The translations under genes and the position numbers were made by a program. A stretch of DNA of 64,000 bases from Lentzea sp. NBRC 102530 (GTDB lineage Bacteria > Actinomycetota > Actinomycetes > Mycobacteriales > Pseudonocardiaceae). Where the stretch lies: NCBI RefSeq assembly GCF_030269365.1, contig NZ_BSTF01000003.1, positions 310,001 through 374,000 on the forward strand, written 5' to 3'. Below the pieces are notes generated by a model that was not told the DNA's origin, did no database searches, and saw only the letters and a program-made list of their open reading frames with translations. This document shows, one piece after another, positions 42,388 to 52,923 of the stretch (its first letter is position 1; each line of letters starts with the position of its first letter).

Positions 42388-43856
42388 ACACACCGCTCCG
42401 CCGCGTCGGCATGGCCATGATGGTCATGATCGTGCTCCTGCTGGGCAACGCCACGTGGGTGCAGGTCATCAACGCCGACGAGTGGCGCAAGAACGCGTAC
42501 AACCGCCGGGTGCTGCTCGACGAGTACGCCCGCAAGCGCGGGCTGATCATCGCCGCGGACGGCACCACGATCGCGGACGTGAAGGAGACGACCGACCGTC
42601 TCCGGTTCCTGCGCACCTACAGCAACGGCCCTGTCTACGCGCCGGTGACCGGGTACCTGTCGGTCACCTACGGCACGTCCGGCATGGAACGCGCCGAGAA
42701 CGACCTGCTCAACGGCTCGGACGACCGGCTGTTCACGCGCCGCGTCTCGGCGTTGATCACCGGTCGCGACCCGGTCGGCGGCAACGTCCAGCTCACCCTG
42801 AACGCCAAGGTGCAGCAGACCGCGTACGACCAGCTGACCGCCAAGGGCTTCACGGGATCCGTCGTCGCGATCAAGCCGGACACCGGCGAGATCCTCGCGA
42901 TGGTGAGCACCCCGTCCTACAACCCGAACCTGCTCGCGAGCCACGACTCGAACGAGCAGGTGTCGGCGTGGAAGCAGCTCAACGCGGAGGACTCCGGCGA
43001 CCCGCTGCTCAACCGCGCGACGCAGGCCCTGTACCCGGCCGGGTCGACGTTGAAGGTCGTCGTCGCGGCGGCCGCGCTCGCCGACGGCAAGAACAAGGAG
43101 ACGCAGTACACCGCCAAGGGCTCGATCACCCTGCCGGGCAGCCAGACGCCGTTGCCGAACTTCAACGGCACCCCGTGCGGCCCCGGCGAGACGGTGTCGA
43201 TGGAGACCGCGCTCGCGAAGTCGTGCAACACGGCGTTCGGTGAGATGGCGGGTCAGCTCGGCGCGAACAAGCTGCGCCGCCAGGCCGAGAAGTTCGGGTT
43301 CAACGACGCGGACCTCCAGATGCCGCTGCCCGTCGAGACCTCGACCCTCGGCCCGATCAAGGACGACGCTGCGCTGTACCAGACCGGCATCGGCCAGCGC
43401 GACGTGCAGATCACGCCGCTGGAGAACGCGGTGATCGCGGCGACGATCGCGAACAACGGCAAGCGGATGCAGCCGTACCTGGTGTCGAAGATCCTCGGCC
43501 CGGACCTGAAGTCGATCGACGACACCGACCCCGACGAGGTCGAGACGGCGATGAGCACGGCGAACGCCAACGCCCTGCGGGACATGATGATCCAGTCGGA
43601 GATCAACACCGGTGGCGAGGGCCGCCTGCAGAACGTGCAGGTGGCGTCGAAGACCGGTACCGCCGAGCACGGCGCCGACGTGACGAAGAACAACCCGCAC
43701 GCCTGGTACATCGCCTTCGCGCCGGCGCAGAAGCCGGAGATCGCGATCGCGGTCATCGTGGAGGACGGCGGCGACCGCGGTCTGGGTGCCACCGGCGGCA
43801 AGGTCGCCGCTCCGATCGGGCGCGCCGTGATGAACGCGTACCTGGCAGGCCGCTGA
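42384..43856 (+). CDS. pbpA: PbpA: class B penicillin-binding protein (transpeptidase)
   Basis: A 490-residue class B PBP that cross-links peptidoglycan with RodA. An N-terminal membrane anchor (about 9-28) is followed by the dimerisation domain. The transpeptidase has the S-x-x-K motif in PAGSTLKV (about 220), SxN in KSCN (about 278) and KTG in SKTGTAE (about 421). It overlaps rodA by 4 nt and pknA by 1 nt (TGATG), so rodA-pbpA-pknA are translated together. Confidence 0.97.
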   Translation: MNTPLRRVGMAMMVMIVLLLGNATWVQVINADEWRKNAYNRRVLLDEYARKRGLIIAADGTTIADVKETTDRLRFLRTYSNGPVYAPVTGYLSVTYGTSGMERAENDLLNGSDDRLFTRRVSALITGRDPVGGNVQLTLNAKVQQTAYDQLTAKGFTGSVVAIKPDTGEILAMVSTPSYNPNLLASHDSNEQVSAWKQLNAEDSGDPLLNRATQALYPAGSTLKVVVAAAALADGKNKETQYTAKGSITLPGSQTPLPNFNGTPCGPGETVSMETALAKSCNTAFGEMAGQLGANKLRRQAEKFGFNDADLQMPLPVETSTLGPIKDDAALYQTGIGQRDVQITPLENAVIAATIANNGKRMQPYLVSKILGPDLKSIDDTDPDEVETAMSTANANALRDMMIQSEINTGGEGRLQNVQVASKTGTAEHGADVTKNNPHAWYIAFAPAQKPEIAIAVIVEDGGDRGLGATGGKVAAPIGRAVMNAYLAGR

Positions 43857-45337
43857 TGCTGACCAAGGGCCAGCTCCTCGCCGACCGCTACCGCCTGACC
43901 AGGCGGATAGCGGTCGGTGGCATGGGCGAGGTCTGGGAAGCGGCGGACGACCGGCTCGATCGCCGCGTCGCCGTGAAGGTGCTCAAGGCGGAGCTCTCGG
44001 GCGATCCCGAGTTCCTGCACCGCTTCCGCGTCGAGGCGCGGATGACCGCCTCGCTGAACCACCCCGGCATCGCGTCGGTGCACGACTACGGCGAGACCGC
44101 GTCCATCGCCGAGGGGCCGGAGGACACGGCCTACCTGGTGATGGAACTGGTCGAGGGCGAGCCGCTCGCGACGATCATCTCCCGCGGCCGGCTGACCGCC
44201 GAGGTGACGCTGGACCTGCTGGAGCAGACCGGAAACGCGTTGCAGGCGGCCCACGAACGCGGGCTCGTGCACCGGGACGTGAAGCCCGGCAACATCATGG
44301 TGACCCCTTCGGGCAAGGTGAAGATCACCGACTTCGGCATCGCGAAGGCCGTGGACGCGGCACCCGTGACGCGATCCGGCATGGTGATGGGCACCGCGCA
44401 CTACATCGCACCGGAACAAGCTCTTGGCGGTGAGGCCGAACCGGCGAGCGACGTCTACTCGTTGGCCGTGTGTGGCTACGAGTGCTTGGCCGGTCACCGG
44501 CCGTTCCTCTCCGACAACGCGGTGACCGTCGCGATGATGCACATCCGCGACATCGCGCCGCCGTTGCCGCGCGACGTCCCGCCGGGTGCGCGGGCGTTGA
44601 TCGAGGCGACGCTGGTCAAGGACCCGAGGCAGCGCTACCGGACCGGCGGCGAGTTCGCCGCGGCCGTCAGCGCGGTGCGGGTGGGCCAGCCGCTGCCGAC
44701 GCCGTCGGGGTTCACGATGCCCCCGCCGATCCCGCAGCAGGTGACGCAGGCTCCGCCACCGCCCCAGGTGTCACAGCCGCTGCCGATCCCGCCGCAGATG
44801 CAGCACCACCAGAGCGGTCCGGTGCGTGCCGGTACCCATCCGGCGATGCAGCCGGCGCACCAGACCGGCATGCAACCGGTGCACCAGACCGGAACGTTCA
44901 CCCCCATGCCGACGCAACCGGGGAGAAACCGCACCGTCGTCTGGGTTATGGTCGCTTTTCTGGTGGCTGTGCTGCTCGTGCTCGGCGTGGTCGTGTTGTG
45001 GAAGTTCACCGTCAAGCAGAACGACGGCACCGGGCAAGGCAGCCGGGCGACGTCCTCCAGCACGGCGAACCCGAACGCTCCGGCGAACGGACAGGCGAAG
45101 CCCGACTCCGCCGACCGGATTCCGGGCAGTGCGCCGCAGCGCATCAACGAGGACGACTACATCGGTCGTTCCGGCGACGAGGTCAGCATCGATCTGATCG
45201 GCCACGGCCTGGAACCCGAGGTGCGCAGCGCGCAGGGCACGGCACCGGGCGACCTGAAGAAGTGCCGGGTCACCGCCATCGCGCCCACGGGCGAGGTGCC
45301 GGTCGGCTCGAAGGTGAAGGTGACGTGCGCGCCATGA
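43856..45337 (+). CDS. pknA: PknA: Ser/Thr protein kinase with PASTA-like tail
   Basis: A 493-residue receptor kinase. The kinase domain (about 12-275) has the Gly loop [25 protein letters not shown] and DFGIAKA. A Pro/Gln-rich juxtamembrane part precedes one membrane helix at about 358-383. The outside C-terminus (about 430-493) has a pattern resembling a single degenerate PASTA domain ([20 protein letters not shown], then [11 protein letters not shown]). Mycobacterial PknA is not known to have such a domain. It is coupled to pbpA by a 1-nt overlap and phosphorylates growth and division proteins. Confidence 0.95.
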   Translation: MLTKGQLLADRYRLTRRIAVGGMGEVWEAADDRLDRRVAVKVLKAELSGDPEFLHRFRVEARMTASLNHPGIASVHDYGETASIAEGPEDTAYLVMELVEGEPLATIISRGRLTAEVTLDLLEQTGNALQAAHERGLVHRDVKPGNIMVTPSGKVKITDFGIAKAVDAAPVTRSGMVMGTAHYIAPEQALGGEAEPASDVYSLAVCGYECLAGHRPFLSDNAVTVAMMHIRDIAPPLPRDVPPGARALIEATLVKDPRQRYRTGGEFAAAVSAVRVGQPLPTPSGFTMPPPIPQQVTQAPPPPQVSQPLPIPPQMQHHQSGPVRAGTHPAMQPAHQTGMQPVHQTGTFTPMPTQPGRNRTVVWVMVAFLVAVLLVLGVVVLWKFTVKQNDGTGQGSRATSSSTANPNAPANGQAKPDSADRIPGSAPQRINEDDYIGRSGDEVSIDLIGHGLEPEVRSAQGTAPGDLKKCRVTAIAPTGEVPVGSKVKVTCAP

Positions 45338-45392
45338 GCAAGACCAGAACCGAGTTCGGAACACCGTCGACTAGGAGCGGGACGAAGCACCG

Positions 45393-47399
45393 ATGAGCAC
45401 TCCGCGACTGCTCTCAAACCGCTACGAACTGGGTGAGACTCTCGGGTACGGCGGCATGTCCGAGGTCCACAAGGGGCGGGACGTCCGCCTCGGCAGAGAC
45501 GTGGCGATCAAGGTGCTTCGAGCCGACCTCGCTCGTGACGCCCAGTTCCAGGAACGGTTCCGGCGTGAGGCGCAGAACTCCGCCGCCCTGAACCACCCGG
45601 CGATCGTCGCCGTTTACGACACCGGTGAGACGCAGACCGAGTACGGCCCGTTGCCGTACATCGTGATGGAGTTCGTCGACGGACGAACGCTGCGCGACAT
45701 CGTGAAGACGCAGGGCCCGCTGTCGGGCAAGCGCGCGATGGAGGTCATGGCCGACGTCTCGGCCGCGCTCGACTTCTCGCACCGCCACGGCATCGTCCAC
45801 CGCGACGTGAAGCCGGCGAACGTGATGATCACGAAGTCCGGTGCCGTGAAGGTGATGGACTTCGGCATCGCGAGGGCGATACACGATGGTCAGGCCGCGG
45901 TCACACAGACCGCCGCGGTCATCGGCACGGCCCAGTACCTGTCGCCGGAGCAGGCGCGCGGCGAGTCCGTCGACGCCCGTTCCGACGTGTACGCGGCCGG
46001 TTGTGTGCTGTTCGAACTGCTGACGGGCGAGCCGCCGTTCACCGGTGACTCGCCGGTGGCCGTGGCGTACCAGCACGTCCGGGAGGACCCGAAGGCGCCG
46101 TCGCAGCTCAACCCGAAGGTGTCGCCGCAGCTCGACGCGATCGTGCTGAAGGCGATGTCGAAGGGTCCGGCCAACCGTTACCAGTCGGCCGCGGAGATGC
46201 GCGCCGACCTGGTCCGCGTGTTGTCCGGCCAGCGCCCGTCCGCCCCGGCCGTGATGACGGCCGAGGACCGCACCGCCGTGATGAACGAGCAGGCGTCGCG
46301 CGCACCGCGCACGCAGGTCGTCTCCAGCGGTGGCGGCGGCAGGCACCGTCCGGCGGCGCTGAAGTCGGAGCCGGACGACTACGACCCGATCGCGGACGAA
46401 GAGGAAGAGCGTCGCGCCCGCCGCAAGAAGGCGATCATGGTGACGCTGGTGGTGATCCTGTGCCTGGCCGTGCTCGGCCTCGCCGCGTGGATCACCAACA
46501 ACCTGATGAACCAGAGCAGCGAGTCGACCGCGAAGGTCCCCATCCCGTCGGTCGTCGGACTGAGCCCGGTCGAGGCCAGGGAGAAGCTCACCAAGGCCGG
46601 TCTGCAGTCGTCGCAGCAGGAAGTGGCCTGCGAGCCCGGCGCGGCAGGCACCCAGGCGACGTGCAACGCCGACCAGATCAACAAGGTCATCAACTCGGAC
46701 CCGCCGGAGGGCACCGACGTCCCCAAGGGCAGCACGGTCAAGATCTCCGTCGGTGCGCCACCGGGAGAGGGCACCGTGCCGGACCTCGCGGGCAAGACCC
46801 CGCAGGAGGCCCAGCAGCTGCTCGACAAGGACCCCAACGGCTTCAAGCTGCAGCAGAGCGACCAGGCCGTCGAGGTCGACGACCCTGCCAAGGCCGGCAA
46901 GGTCGCGCAGCAGAACCCCGCCGTGGGCCTGAAGCTGAAGAAGGGCGGCACGATCACCATCCAGCTCGGCAAGGCGCCGGACAAGGTGAACGTGCCGGGC
47001 GTCGTCAACGACGACAAGGACAACGCGCAGCAGACCCTCGAGGGCTCCGGCTTCAAGGTCGTCATCGAGCCGGTCGACAGCCCCAAGCCGGAAGGCACCG
47101 TGATCCAGCAGACCCCGGTCGCCAACAGCAAGGTGGACAAGGGCGCGACGGTCACGCTGAAGGTCTCGAAGGGCAACCAGTTCGAGATGCCCGACCTCGT
47201 CGGCATGGACAAGCGGGAAGCGGAGCAGAAGCTGCGCCAGCTGGGCTGGAACGCCTCCTTCAACGTGCAGAACGAGCAGACCCTCGACCCGTCGAAGCGC
47301 GACAAGGTGCTCACGCAGCAGCCGGCGAAGGGCACGCTGATCACCAAGGGCACCGCGGTGACCGTGACCGTGGCGACGCTGGGCGCCGGCGGTAGTTAG
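45393..47399 (+). CDS. pknB: PknB: Ser/Thr protein kinase with four PASTA domains
   Basis: A 668-residue receptor kinase. The kinase domain (about 10-275) has GYGGMSEVHKG, VAIKVLR, HRDVKPAN, DFGIARA and an activation loop with TQTAAVIGTAQYL. A membrane helix lies at about 345-370. Four PASTA domains begin near residues 383, 463, 530 and 597 (for example VPDLAGKTPQEAQQLL) and sense muropeptides or lipid II. It is the last gene of the operon, ended by a strong terminator. It is 55 nt after pknA. Confidence 0.97.
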   Translation: MSTPRLLSNRYELGETLGYGGMSEVHKGRDVRLGRDVAIKVLRADLARDAQFQERFRREAQNSAALNHPAIVAVYDTGETQTEYGPLPYIVMEFVDGRTLRDIVKTQGPLSGKRAMEVMADVSAALDFSHRHGIVHRDVKPANVMITKSGAVKVMDFGIARAIHDGQAAVTQTAAVIGTAQYLSPEQARGESVDARSDVYAAGCVLFELLTGEPPFTGDSPVAVAYQHVREDPKAPSQLNPKVSPQLDAIVLKAMSKGPANRYQSAAEMRADLVRVLSGQRPSAPAVMTAEDRTAVMNEQASRAPRTQVVSSGGGGRHRPAALKSEPDDYDPIADEEEERRARRKKAIMVTLVVILCLAVLGLAAWITNNLMNQSSESTAKVPIPSVVGLSPVEAREKLTKAGLQSSQQEVACEPGAAGTQATCNADQINKVINSDPPEGTDVPKGSTVKISVGAPPGEGTVPDLAGKTPQEAQQLLDKDPNGFKLQQSDQAVEVDDPAKAGKVAQQNPAVGLKLKKGGTITIQLGKAPDKVNVPGVVNDDKDNAQQTLEGSGFKVVIEPVDSPKPEGTVIQQTPVANSKVDKGATVTLKVSKGNQFEMPDLVGMDKREAEQKLRQLGWNASFNVQNEQTLDPSKRDKVLTQQPAKGTLITKGTAVTVTVATLGAGGS

Positions 47400-47411
47400 G
47401 CCGGATGTGAC

Positions 47412-47450
47412 AAGGGGCGGCTTCCCGGTCGGGGAAGCCGCCCCTTTTTC
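47412..47450. terminator. Strong bidirectional terminator after pknB
   Basis: Perfect 15-bp stem AAGGGGCGGCTTCCC/GGGAAGCCGCCCCTT with a 5-nt loop; the T-run continues TTTTTC. It closes the fhaA-pknB operon and also lies 8 nt downstream of the minus-strand trpG stop. Confidence 0.92.
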
Positions 47451-47457
47451 GTTGCTC

Positions 47458-48099
47458 TCAGAGGCGTGCGGCCGCGGCGAGCGTGCGCATGCCGTTCTCC
47501 AGCTGGGCGACGGTGGCCTCGGGAACCTCGAAGCCGCAGACCTTCAGCCAGTTGGCCAGCATCCGGTGGCCGCCGTCGGTCAGCACAGACTCGGGGTGGA
47601 ACTGCACGCCCTCGACCGGCAGCTCGCGGTGCCGCATGCCCATGACGATGCCGGACTCGGTCTTGCCGGTGACCTCGAACTCCGCGGGGATCGTCTCCGG
47701 CAGCACCGTCAGCGAGTGGTACCGCGTCGCGATGAACGGCTGCGGCACCCCCTTGAGCACACCGCTGCCCTCGTGGAAGACGATGCTCGTCTTGCCGTGC
47801 AACAGCTCGGGCGCACGGTCGACCGTGCCACCCCACACGACACCGATGGCCTGGTGGCCGAGGCACACGCCGAACACGGGCTTCCCGATGTCGGCGCACT
47901 TCTTGATGACGTCGATGCTCGCACCAGCACGCTCCGGCGTACCGGGGCCTGGGCTGACGAGCACACCGTCGACCTCGTCGATCTCGTCGAGGTCCACCTC
48001 GTCGTTGCGCCGCACGACGCACTCGGCCCCGAGCTGGGCGAGGTACTGGACGAGGTTGTAGACGAAGCTGTCGTAGTTGTCGACCACGAGCACGCGCAT
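47458..48099 (-). CDS. trpG: Glutamine amidotransferase (anthranilate/aminodeoxychorismate synthase component II)
   Basis: A 213-residue class I amidotransferase that supplies ammonia from glutamine for anthranilate or p-aminobenzoate synthesis. The N-terminus DNYDSFVYNLVQYL is typical of TrpG/PabA. The catalytic Cys is in GVCLGHQAIG (about 78), with His/Glu in QFHPES. The partner synthase is not in the window. It holds the same position next to pknB as in mycobacteria, where it serves both pathways. Confidence 0.95.
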   Translation of the reverse strand: MRVLVVDNYDSFVYNLVQYLAQLGAECVVRRNDEVDLDEIDEVDGVLVSPGPGTPERAGASIDVIKKCADIGKPVFGVCLGHQAIGVVWGGTVDRAPELLHGKTSIVFHEGSGVLKGVPQPFIATRYHSLTVLPETIPAEFEVTGKTESGIVMGMRHRELPVEGVQFHPESVLTDGGHRMLANWLKVCGFEVPEATVAQLENGMRTLAAAARL

Positions 48100-48147
48100 G
48101 AAGAGAGCTTAGTTGGTCGGCGCGAGTGAGTTAGCTCTCGTCCGCGT

Positions 48148-48166
48148 TCAGGTTAGGCTTCCCTAA
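48148..48166 (+). promoter_or_regulatory. IdeR/DtxR-type iron box upstream of fprA
   Basis: TCAGGTTAGGCTTCCCTAA matches 16 of 19 positions of the DtxR/IdeR consensus TTAGGTTAGGCTAACCTAA. It overlaps a -10-like TAAAAT (48164-48169) and ends 10 nt before the fprA ATG, so iron-bound repressor would block transcription. Confidence 0.65.
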
Positions 48167-48176
48167 AATAGGTGTC

Positions 48177-49499
<1,323 letters not shown>

Positions 49500-49537
49500 C
49501 TTCAGTCTCGAACGGCTGACGCCGTTCCTCGATGGAG

Positions 49538-49564
49538 CCGCCATCGCGCTTTGCGCGGTGGCGG
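49538..49564. terminator. Hairpin between fprA and the sortase unit
   Basis: CCGCCATCGCGC/GCGCGGTGGCGG (one G-U) with a TTT loop, followed by TTTCAC. It sits between convergent transcripts. Confidence 0.65.
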
Positions 49565-49572
49565 TTTCACCT

Positions 49573-49728
49573 CTACTGGGTCGTGACGTTGTTGAACGGG
49601 AGCTTCGGCTCTGCCCACGGGAACACGACGAACATCAGCAGGGCCACGACGGCCAGCGCCAGGACCACGGCTTCGAGCACCCGCACGACTGTCGGGCCCG
49701 GCAGGTGGCGCCAGATCCAGCTGTACAT
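49573..49728 (-). CDS. 51-residue membrane mini-protein downstream of class E sortase
   Basis: ATG 49728 to TAG 49575-49573. The sequence starts MYSWIWRHLPGPTVVRVLEA, has one strongly hydrophobic helix at about 17-37 and ends FPWAEPKLPFNNVTTQ. It begins 4 nt after the sortase stop on the same strand, so coupling is likely. Similar small proteins often follow class E sortases in actinomycetes as I recall, but their role is unknown. Confidence 0.72.
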   Translation of the reverse strand: MYSWIWRHLPGPTVVRVLEAVVLALAVVALLMFVVFPWAEPKLPFNNVTTQ

Positions 49729-49732
49729 CGGA

Positions 49733-50959
49733 CTAGGCCCCCGTCATCTCGGGTGGCACGAAGCCGTCGGCCACCGGGTAGCTCTTGGTTTCGATGGCGT
49801 GCACGATCAGGCGCTGCTTGTCCGAGAAGCGCGGGTGGCACGTGGTGAGGGTGAGCAGGCGGGCCTGCTTGTCCGCCGGGACGGTGGCGCCCACCTGGTG
49901 CGGGATCGGTGCGATCACCTCGCCCTGGCTCGGGACCACGATCTCCTGGCCCACGGTCTTCGCGTAGACCTCGCCGAGGGTGGTGGAGAGCGGGGCCACG
50001 CCGGCGCAGGCCGCTTCCTTGGACTTCGGGTTGGTGGCCCAGCCCTGGACCTCGCTGCTCATGGGGAGCACCCGGTAGACGAACCACTGCGTCTGGGTCT
50101 GCACGACGATCGAGTTGCAGGACTCGAGCAGGTCGAGGTCGTTGAACGGCGCGCCCTTGCCCACGCGGTGGCCCGCGATGGAGAAGTTGCCCGCCTCGCC
50201 CGGCTGCGCGGTGTCCTTGTAGTGGCCAGGGCCGATTTCGAGGTGCTTGTCGGTCGTGCCCTCCACGACGGAGAACTTCCAGTCGTTGCCGAAGACCGGG
50301 ATGTACATCTTCGCGAAGGCCTTGCCCTCGATCAGGTTCAGCTGCGACTTGCGGTTCGGGTCCGCCGGCGGTGGCGTGACGACGTTCGAACTCCATTCGG
50401 AGTCGAGAGCCGCGGTGGCGTCCTCCTGCTTCGCCGCGGAGAGCAGGTCGGTCACGTAGACCTCGTAGACGACGAAGAGCAGAACGACGAGGCCCATGGT
50501 GATGAGGGCTTCACCCACACCTCTGACCGTTTTGCGGGCCAGGCTGTCGGGAGGCAGGTCGTCCTTCTTGGCGGCCGGCTTCTCGTCGTCGTAGTAATCG
50601 TCATCGTCGTAGTACTCGTCGTCGTAGTCGTCCTCGACGCGCGGGATCACCTCGGTGGGCGGGTCTACCGGGCGTGGGCGAGGAGGCATTTGACGCGGGG
50701 GCATTCCCCTCGGCGGCGTACCGGGCGGCGGACCGGGACGGCCCGGCTGCGGCATGCCCCTGGCCGGGGTGCCGGGCGGCGGGAAGTTCGGCCGCTGCTG
50801 CTGCGGGTTCGGGGGCAGGCTTCCGGAGAAAGCGCTGGTGAACTGCGTTGCGTCCGCCGGAGGCATGGGCCGGGGAGACGGTGTTGCCCGCACGTGCTGA
50901 AGGTCATCACGACGGGGTGCAGGGCGCCTGGGAGGCGGCTGCTGCGGTCCCGAGTTCAC
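49733..50959 (-). CDS. Class E sortase
   Basis: A 408-residue membrane sortase. A long Pro/Arg-rich and then Asp/Tyr-rich N-terminal part faces the cytoplasm, followed by a membrane helix (about 155-175). The sortase domain has His in FSIAGHRVG (about 264), the catalytic Cys in TLTTCHPRF (about 372) and Arg in FSDKQR. Class E enzymes cleave LAXTG-type sorting signals and anchor proteins to peptidoglycan. GTG 50959 is chosen because GGAGG sits 7 nt upstream; 51007 is a longer frame without a site. No sortase substrate is seen in the window. Confidence 0.93.
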   Translation of the reverse strand: MNSGPQQPPPRRPAPRRDDLQHVRATPSPRPMPPADATQFTSAFSGSLPPNPQQQRPNFPPPGTPARGMPQPGRPGPPPGTPPRGMPPRQMPPRPRPVDPPTEVIPRVEDDYDDEYYDDDDYYDDEKPAAKKDDLPPDSLARKTVRGVGEALITMGLVVLLFVVYEVYVTDLLSAAKQEDATAALDSEWSSNVVTPPPADPNRKSQLNLIEGKAFAKMYIPVFGNDWKFSVVEGTTDKHLEIGPGHYKDTAQPGEAGNFSIAGHRVGKGAPFNDLDLLESCNSIVVQTQTQWFVYRVLPMSSEVQGWATNPKSKEAACAGVAPLSTTLGEVYAKTVGQEIVVPSQGEVIAPIPHQVGATVPADKQARLLTLTTCHPRFSDKQRLIVHAIETKSYPVADGFVPPEMTGA

Positions 50960-51104
50960 CTGAGAACCTCCGCGCGGACTGTGAACTGAAAACAACTGCG
51001 TCTGCAAGGTGGTTCGCTCACCACCGCCGCTACGTTAACGTGTCTCCTGAGTAGTGCACGTAAACTCGCGTCACTCACGGATATCCACGTCAGGCGAGGA
51101 CAGC

Positions 51105-51371
51105 ATGCCCAAGTCGAAGGTCCGGAAGAAGGCGGTCTACACCGCACCCACTGACCGCCGCACGCCGGTCAAGGTCAAGGCAGCGGGGCCGTCTCACCCG
51201 GTCTACGTCGTTGTCATGCTCGGCTTCATGCTGCTCGGCCTCGCGTGGCTGGTCGTCAACTACATCGCGGCCGAGAAGATCCCGTTCATGCTGGAGCTCG
51301 GGGCGTGGAACTTCGCCATCGGGTTCGCACTCATGATCATCGGCCTGCTGATGACGATGCGCTGGCGCTGA
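51105..51371 (+). CDS. crgA: CrgA cell division inhibitor/septation protein
   Basis: An 88-residue protein: basic N-terminus [17 protein letters not shown], then two membrane helices (about 29-52 and 63-82) ending MRWR. The length, topology and PKSKVRKK start are typical of CrgA, which binds FtsZ, FtsQ and PBPs at the septum and in Streptomyces delays septation. It is monocistronic, followed by a strong terminator. Confidence 0.96.
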   Translation: MPKSKVRKKAVYTAPTDRRTPVKVKAAGPSHPVYVVVMLGFMLLGLAWLVVNYIAAEKIPFMLELGAWNFAIGFALMIIGLLMTMRWR

Positions 51372-51397
51372 GCGCACGGCAGCTCACAGTTCGTACT

Positions 51398-51436
51398 GGT
51401 CGGCCCGGACGTCACACGTCCGGGCCGACCTTTGTT
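51398..51436 (+). terminator. crgA terminator
   Basis: Perfect 15-bp stem GGTCGGCCCGGACGT/ACGTCCGGGCCGACC with a CAC loop, then TTTGTT. Confidence 0.9.
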
Positions 51437-51499
51437 CGCTCCGGGTTCACCTGGTTCATCCGAGCGTCACGGAAGCACACAGCTGTAAGTCATCCCCAT

Positions 51500-51582
51500 T
51501 GGGGACAAGTCCTGTGGACAACTTTGCACCAAAATGCACAAGCGACGGTTTTCCCTCATGCGGACCCGTTCGGTTGTCCACA
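51500..51582. promoter_or_regulatory. Cluster of three DnaA boxes between crgA and the PH-domain gene
   Basis: TGTGGACAA at 51513-51521 and TTGTCCACA at 51574-51582 are perfect matches to the actinobacterial DnaA box, in opposite orientation. TGGGGACAA at 51500-51508 has one mismatch. They fill the promoter region of the gene starting at 51606. Confidence 0.6.
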
Positions 51583-51605
51583 TTTCATGCGGCACACTCG
51601 ACAGT

Positions 51606-52001
51606 GTGACTCGCACCTGGTCCACCCCAGCCACGGTCGTCCTCCTCGGGTGGCTGGCGGCCGCCTCGCTCGCCATCGCGACGCTCGTCGCCGACGACAA
51701 CGCCGGTCGTCTCCTCATCGGACTGGCGACGCTGCTGGTCGCCTACCTGGCCGCGTTCGCCTCGCTGGCGCGCCCGCGGCTCTCCGCCGACGCGAACGGC
51801 CTGGTCGTGCGCGGGTTCGCGAGCAGGACGCAGCTGCCGTGGCACGAGGTGAAGGTCAAGCTGCAGACCACGCGCCGGCTCGGGCGCGAGCAGCAGACGC
51901 TGGAACTCGACGCCGACGACCGGCTCGTGGTGCTCACGAGGCTGGACCTCGGCGCCGATCCCGAAGAGGTGGCCGGAGTGCTGCACGCACTGCGGCCGTG
52001 A
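51606..52001 (+). CDS. Small membrane protein with PH-like domain
   Basis: A 131-residue protein. Two membrane helices (about 7-25 and 32-52) are followed by a bacterial PH-like domain (RPRLSADANGLVVRGFASRT and onward). It corresponds by position and appearance to M. tuberculosis Rv0010c, between ppiA and crgA. GTG 51606 is preferred because it gives a compact N-terminus MTRTWSTPATVV; the upstream frame runs through the DnaA-box region. Function is unknown. Confidence 0.85.
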   Translation: MTRTWSTPATVVLLGWLAAASLAIATLVADDNAGRLLIGLATLLVAYLAAFASLARPRLSADANGLVVRGFASRTQLPWHEVKVKLQTTRRLGREQQTLELDADDRLVVLTRLDLGADPEEVAGVLHALRP

Positions 52002-52008
52002 ATCGCCG

Positions 52009-52923
52009 CTAGCGGCAGGTGTTGTACTCCAGGAGGAACTCCGCCGCCGTGTCGAGCTGCGCGGCGCGCAACGCGAACATGCCGACGAGCAGCACGGCGG
52101 CCGCCACCACGGCACCGATCTGGTAGGCGTTGCGGTTCTGTCGCGGCGCCTTGACCATCGCGAGCGTCAGCAGACCGCCGATCACGAGGCCGCCGAGGTG
52201 CCCGAGCAGTGACGCGTTGGTGAAGAGGTTCGACACCAGGTTGAGCACGACGATCACGACGATCGTCGAGATGTCCCGCTGCTGCCGCTTGAACACGATC
52301 AGCAGCGCGCCCATCAGGCCGAACACCGCACCGGACGCGCCGGCGTACGTCGGGCAGACGCTGCCGAAGAGGAACGCCGACGCACTGCCGCCGAGCAGCG
52401 ACAGGAAGTAGACGGCGCTGTACCTCAGCTTGCCGAGTTCCTGCTCGATCACCGGGCCGACCACGAACAACGCGGCCATGTTGAGCGCCAGGTGGATCAG
52501 GCCGAAGTGCATGAAGCCCGACGTGACGACCCGCCACCACTCACCGGCGGCGGTGAGGCCGGGGATCATCGCGGTCTCGACGAAGATGCTCGACCGCTGG
52601 TTGTTCATCGGGCTGCCGGACTGCACGACGGTGGCGATGTACGCCAGGACGTTCACCGCGATCATCAGCTGGGTGATGATCGGCCGGCCACCCGAGGCCA
52701 CCGCGCCCGCGGACGTGCGCGCCTGACGGACCGAGCGAGAACCTTCGTTCACGCAGTCGACGCACTGCATGCCGACCGACGCGTCACGCAGGCACTCAGG
52801 ACACGCCGGGCGGTCGCACCTGGTGCAGCGCAGCCGGGTAGGCCGATCGGAATGACGTGCGCAGACCGGGGTTTCCGGCTGTGCTCCGATCGGCCCTTCC
52901 GGTGGCACGGATGCGTTGCTCAC
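52009..52923 (-). CDS. Rhomboid-family intramembrane serine protease with N-terminal zinc-binding segment
   Basis: A 304-residue protein. The N-terminal Cys/His-rich part (about 20-58; CTRCDRPACPECL) resembles a B-box zinc finger. Six or seven membrane helices carry the Ser in GASGAVFG (about 195) and the His in HLGGLVIGG (about 241), the catalytic dyad. It cleaves membrane proteins within the bilayer; targets are unknown. The start overlaps the ppiA stop by 4 nt. Confidence 0.95.
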   Translation of the reverse strand: MSNASVPPEGPIGAQPETPVCARHSDRPTRLRCTRCDRPACPECLRDASVGMQCVDCVNEGSRSVRQARTSAGAVASGGRPIITQLMIAVNVLAYIATVVQSGSPMNNQRSSIFVETAMIPGLTAAGEWWRVVTSGFMHFGLIHLALNMAALFVVGPVIEQELGKLRYSAVYFLSLLGGSASAFLFGSVCPTYAGASGAVFGLMGALLIVFKRQQRDISTIVVIVVLNLVSNLFTNASLLGHLGGLVIGGLLTLAMVKAPRQNRNAYQIGAVVAAAVLLVGMFALRAAQLDTAAEFLLEYNTCR

